Assembly: GCA_021404565.1 (NCBI GenBank)
Contig: JAAWWF010000027.1
Location: 62,001-126,000 of the forward strand
DNA length: 64,000 nt
Reading direction: 5' to 3'
Origin: Roseivirga sp.
Lineage (GTDB): Bacteria; Bacteroidota; Bacteroidia; Cytophagales; Cyclobacteriaceae
Shown in pieces: positions 62,664-64,000 of this stretch. The number at the start of each line of letters is the position of its first letter. Within the stretch, counting starts at the first letter, position 1. Under the pieces are notes generated by a model. That model made no database searches, was not told the DNA's origin, and saw only the letters and a program-made list of their open reading frames with translations. A program made the position numbers and the translations under genes.

Positions 62664-62678
62664 TACTACTTTATAGTA
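62664..62678. promoter_or_regulatory. Inverted repeat TACTA-N5-TAGTA, proximal operator-like site
   Basis: TACTACTTTATAGTA lies only 3 bp upstream of the PadR start codon. Its form is the same as the distal site, which suggests that two PadR dimers bind and repress the operon. Confidence 0.65.
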
Positions 62679-62681
62679 ATA

Positions 62682-63017
62682 ATGCGTAAACAACTTCAAC
62701 TTGGTGAATTCGAGGAGATCATACTACTAACGGTGGGCATTCTGGATGGTAACGCCTATGGCGTGTCGATCAGAGATGAAATCGAAAACAGGCTTGGCAG
62801 ACAAGTAAGTGTAGGTGCCTTGCAAACTACTCTGAGAAGACTGGAAAAAAAGGGTTTTCTGGGGTCACAGCACGGTGAAAGTTCGGAATCCAGGCGGGGT
62901 CGTCCTAAGCTGTTTTTCAGCTTGACACCTTTGGGTAAAAGGTCCCTGGAATATGTAAGAGGAACCAGAAATGACCTCTGGAATGCATTGCCACAGTCCA
63001 TCGTTAACCTTTCATAA
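62682..63017 (+). CDS. PadR family transcriptional regulator
   Basis: The 111-residue protein has the core LGEFEEIILLTVGILDGNAYGVSIRDEI, VSVGALQTTLRRLEKKGFLGSQHGES, and the wing RRGRPKLFFSLTPLG. It is very like the PadR at 25661 in order and motifs, which also precedes a permease gene. The permease starts 2 bp after its stop. Two matching inverted repeats upstream suggest autoregulation. Confidence 0.92.
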   Translation: MRKQLQLGEFEEIILLTVGILDGNAYGVSIRDEIENRLGRQVSVGALQTTLRRLEKKGFLGSQHGESSESRRGRPKLFFSLTPLGKRSLEYVRGTRNDLWNALPQSIVNLS

Positions 63018-63019
63018 AA

Positions 63020-64000
63020 ATGGGACCTTCCAAGCCTTCTAAATTCATACTTCGTTTCCTTAAGTGGTTCTGTAAAGCAAGCTATCATATAGATATTGAG
63101 GGCGACCTGCTGGAATATTACGATCGCAATGTTCAACGCCACGGAAAGAGTAAAGCAGACCTGCTGCTTACAAAAGAAATCTTATTGCTATTCAGACCAT
63201 CCATGATGAAAAATATAAGCTTTGGTTCTCGGCTTATTCACAACAGCCTCTTAAACAACTATTTCAAGGTGAGTTGGCGGAACATCATGCAGCAAAAGCT
63301 ATACAGCTTTTTTAATGTGGCGGGACTGGTCATAGGCATCACCTGTTTTATTCTAATCTCCATCTTTGTATCACATGAGCGGTCCTTTGATGGCTTTTAT
63401 GAAAATGTGGACAACATTTATCATGTCTATGAGCACTCTCCTGAAGATCTCTACCTCGGATCGGGTTACTATGCCGTAACACCAGCACAACTTGCCCCTA
63501 CCCTAATGGCTGACTACCCCGAAGTGGTACATGCCACCACAGTCGGTGAAACCCAGGCATTGCTTACCTACGGAATTGAAGATCGCTGGTATGAAAAGGG
63601 GCTGTTGACGGCCCCTACCTTCTTCAAACTATTCTCACACCCCGGGTTTGTTGAGGGTAATGGTCAAACTGCATTTCAACATCCACGGAGCATTATTTTG
63701 ACGGCATCTTTGGCCGAGAAGATTTTTCCAGATGGCGATGCACTGGGCAAGTCGTTGATCTATAAGGACAAGGCCCACCGCATTACAGGAGTTGTAAACG
63801 ACCCACCCAAAAACTCCACATTTCAATTTTCTTTCATTTCCAATCTTCAGGACGACCCCAGATACCTGAGTGAGTTCAAAAAAGATAAATGGGATGGGAG
63901 CAACTACTATACATTTTTCTCGATGCACCCATCTGCAGACCCTGATTTACTGCAGCAAAAGATGAGCGACCTCATCGATCGATACTGGACTAAAGACGTA
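63020..64000 (+). CDS. FtsX-type ABC transporter permease with PadR-linked prefix, 3' end outside the window
   Basis: The open frame begins with ATG at 63020 and runs to the last base of the window. The first 90 residues match the PadR-linked permease prefix (FLKWFCKASYHIDIEGDLLEYYDRN, with LLTKEILLLFRPSM). KVSWRNIMQQKLYSFFNVAGLVIGITCFILISIFV is the first membrane helix at about residue 110, and the MacB-like periplasmic domain follows (HERSFDGFYENVDNIYHVYE, VVNDPPKNSTFQF). The remainder, with the other helices, is not visible. It pairs with the PadR gene 2 bp upstream, as the second pair in this window does. Confidence 0.88.
   Translation, partial: MGPSKPSKFILRFLKWFCKASYHIDIEGDLLEYYDRNVQRHGKSKADLLLTKEILLLFRPSMMKNISFGSRLIHNSLLNNYFKVSWRNIMQQKLYSFFNVAGLVIGITCFILISIFVSHERSFDGFYENVDNIYHVYEHSPEDLYLGSGYYAVTPAQLAPTLMADYPEVVHATTVGETQALLTYGIEDRWYEKGLLTAPTFFKLFSHPGFVEGNGQTAFQHPRSIILTASLAEKIFPDGDALGKSLIYKDKAHRITGVVNDPPKNSTFQFSFISNLQDDPRYLSEFKKDKWDGSNYYTFFSMHPSADPDLLQQKMSDLIDRYWTKDV

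Noticed and set aside
1-64000. tRNA and rRNA genes
   Set aside because: No cloverleaf with a TTCGANTC-type T-loop and no rRNA-like stretch was seen by eye; a search with a tRNA program would settle it.

Overview
The window looks like a chromosome segment of a Bacteroidota bacterium, most likely of the order Cytophagales. Pointers are the many N-terminal signal peptides and lipoproteins, the paired PadR regulators and FtsX-type permeases, the DUF5117/DUF4953 zincin, several serine hydrolases of the beta-lactamase class C fold, stand-alone TonB C-terminal domains, a TAnnTTTG promoter element in front of acnB, and the general lack of Shine-Dalgarno sequences. No rRNA, tRNA or CRISPR array was seen.

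Layout. 1-2.2 kb: two tandem caspase-like proteases (the first cut by the window edge) followed by a small membrane protein of the RipA type, a possible defence or cell-death unit. 2.3-14 kb: secreted hydrolases (S9 peptidase, zincin, D-aminoacylase-like lipoprotein, LACTB-like serine hydrolase), a VOC protein, a PqiA-like membrane protein and an FMN glutamate-synthase-like enzyme. 14-17.6 kb: a row of small secreted proteins, four of which carry TonB C-terminal domains without a membrane anchor of the TonB kind, plus a Glu/Ile/Val-rich lipoprotein. 17.6-26 kb: a PadR operon behind a perfect 40-bp palindrome, a CPBP protease, DoxX, a membrane-bound winged-helix regulator and a second PadR/permease pair. 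26-40 kb: mostly housekeeping and peripheral metabolism (metG, M20 amidohydrolase, BASS transporter, MmcQ/YjbR, serine hydrolases) and a third PadR operon with two matching operator-like sites. 40.7-45.6 kb: an FtsX permease, then a repeat-rich island around a DUF4157 polymorphic-toxin-like gene. 45.6-52.7 kb: AtoE-like transporter, unknown secreted and membrane proteins, and acnB. 60-64 kb: a Tat-exported Gfo/Idh/MocA oxidoreductase, greB and a fourth PadR/permease pair cut by the right edge.

The most striking segment is 52.7-59.8 kb. A tyrosine recombinase on the minus strand faces away from an A+T-rich cassette array on the plus strand. The cassettes are separated by imperfect inverted repeats that behave like integron attC sites: for most cassettes, the first 8-10 bases after the proposed crossover point are the reverse complement of the bases that open the same cassette's own terminal attC. 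The recombinase lacks the extra segment known from IntI enzymes, so this may be an integron-like system with a different recombinase. The cassettes encode a TIR-like (PF10137) effector, an unknown protein with an XRE/SymE toxin-antitoxin-like pair, a two-lobed retropepsin-like lipoprotein, a TPR protein and a NUDIX hydrolase.

A second notable feature is a set of structured non-coding repeats. A ~170-nt element occurs at 22.2 kb and 45.0 kb with compensatory changes in its stem, and a ~190-nt element occurs twice, plus once in part, around the DUF4157 gene. Four PadR genes each sit with membrane partners, and three of them have inverted repeats upstream that look like their operators.
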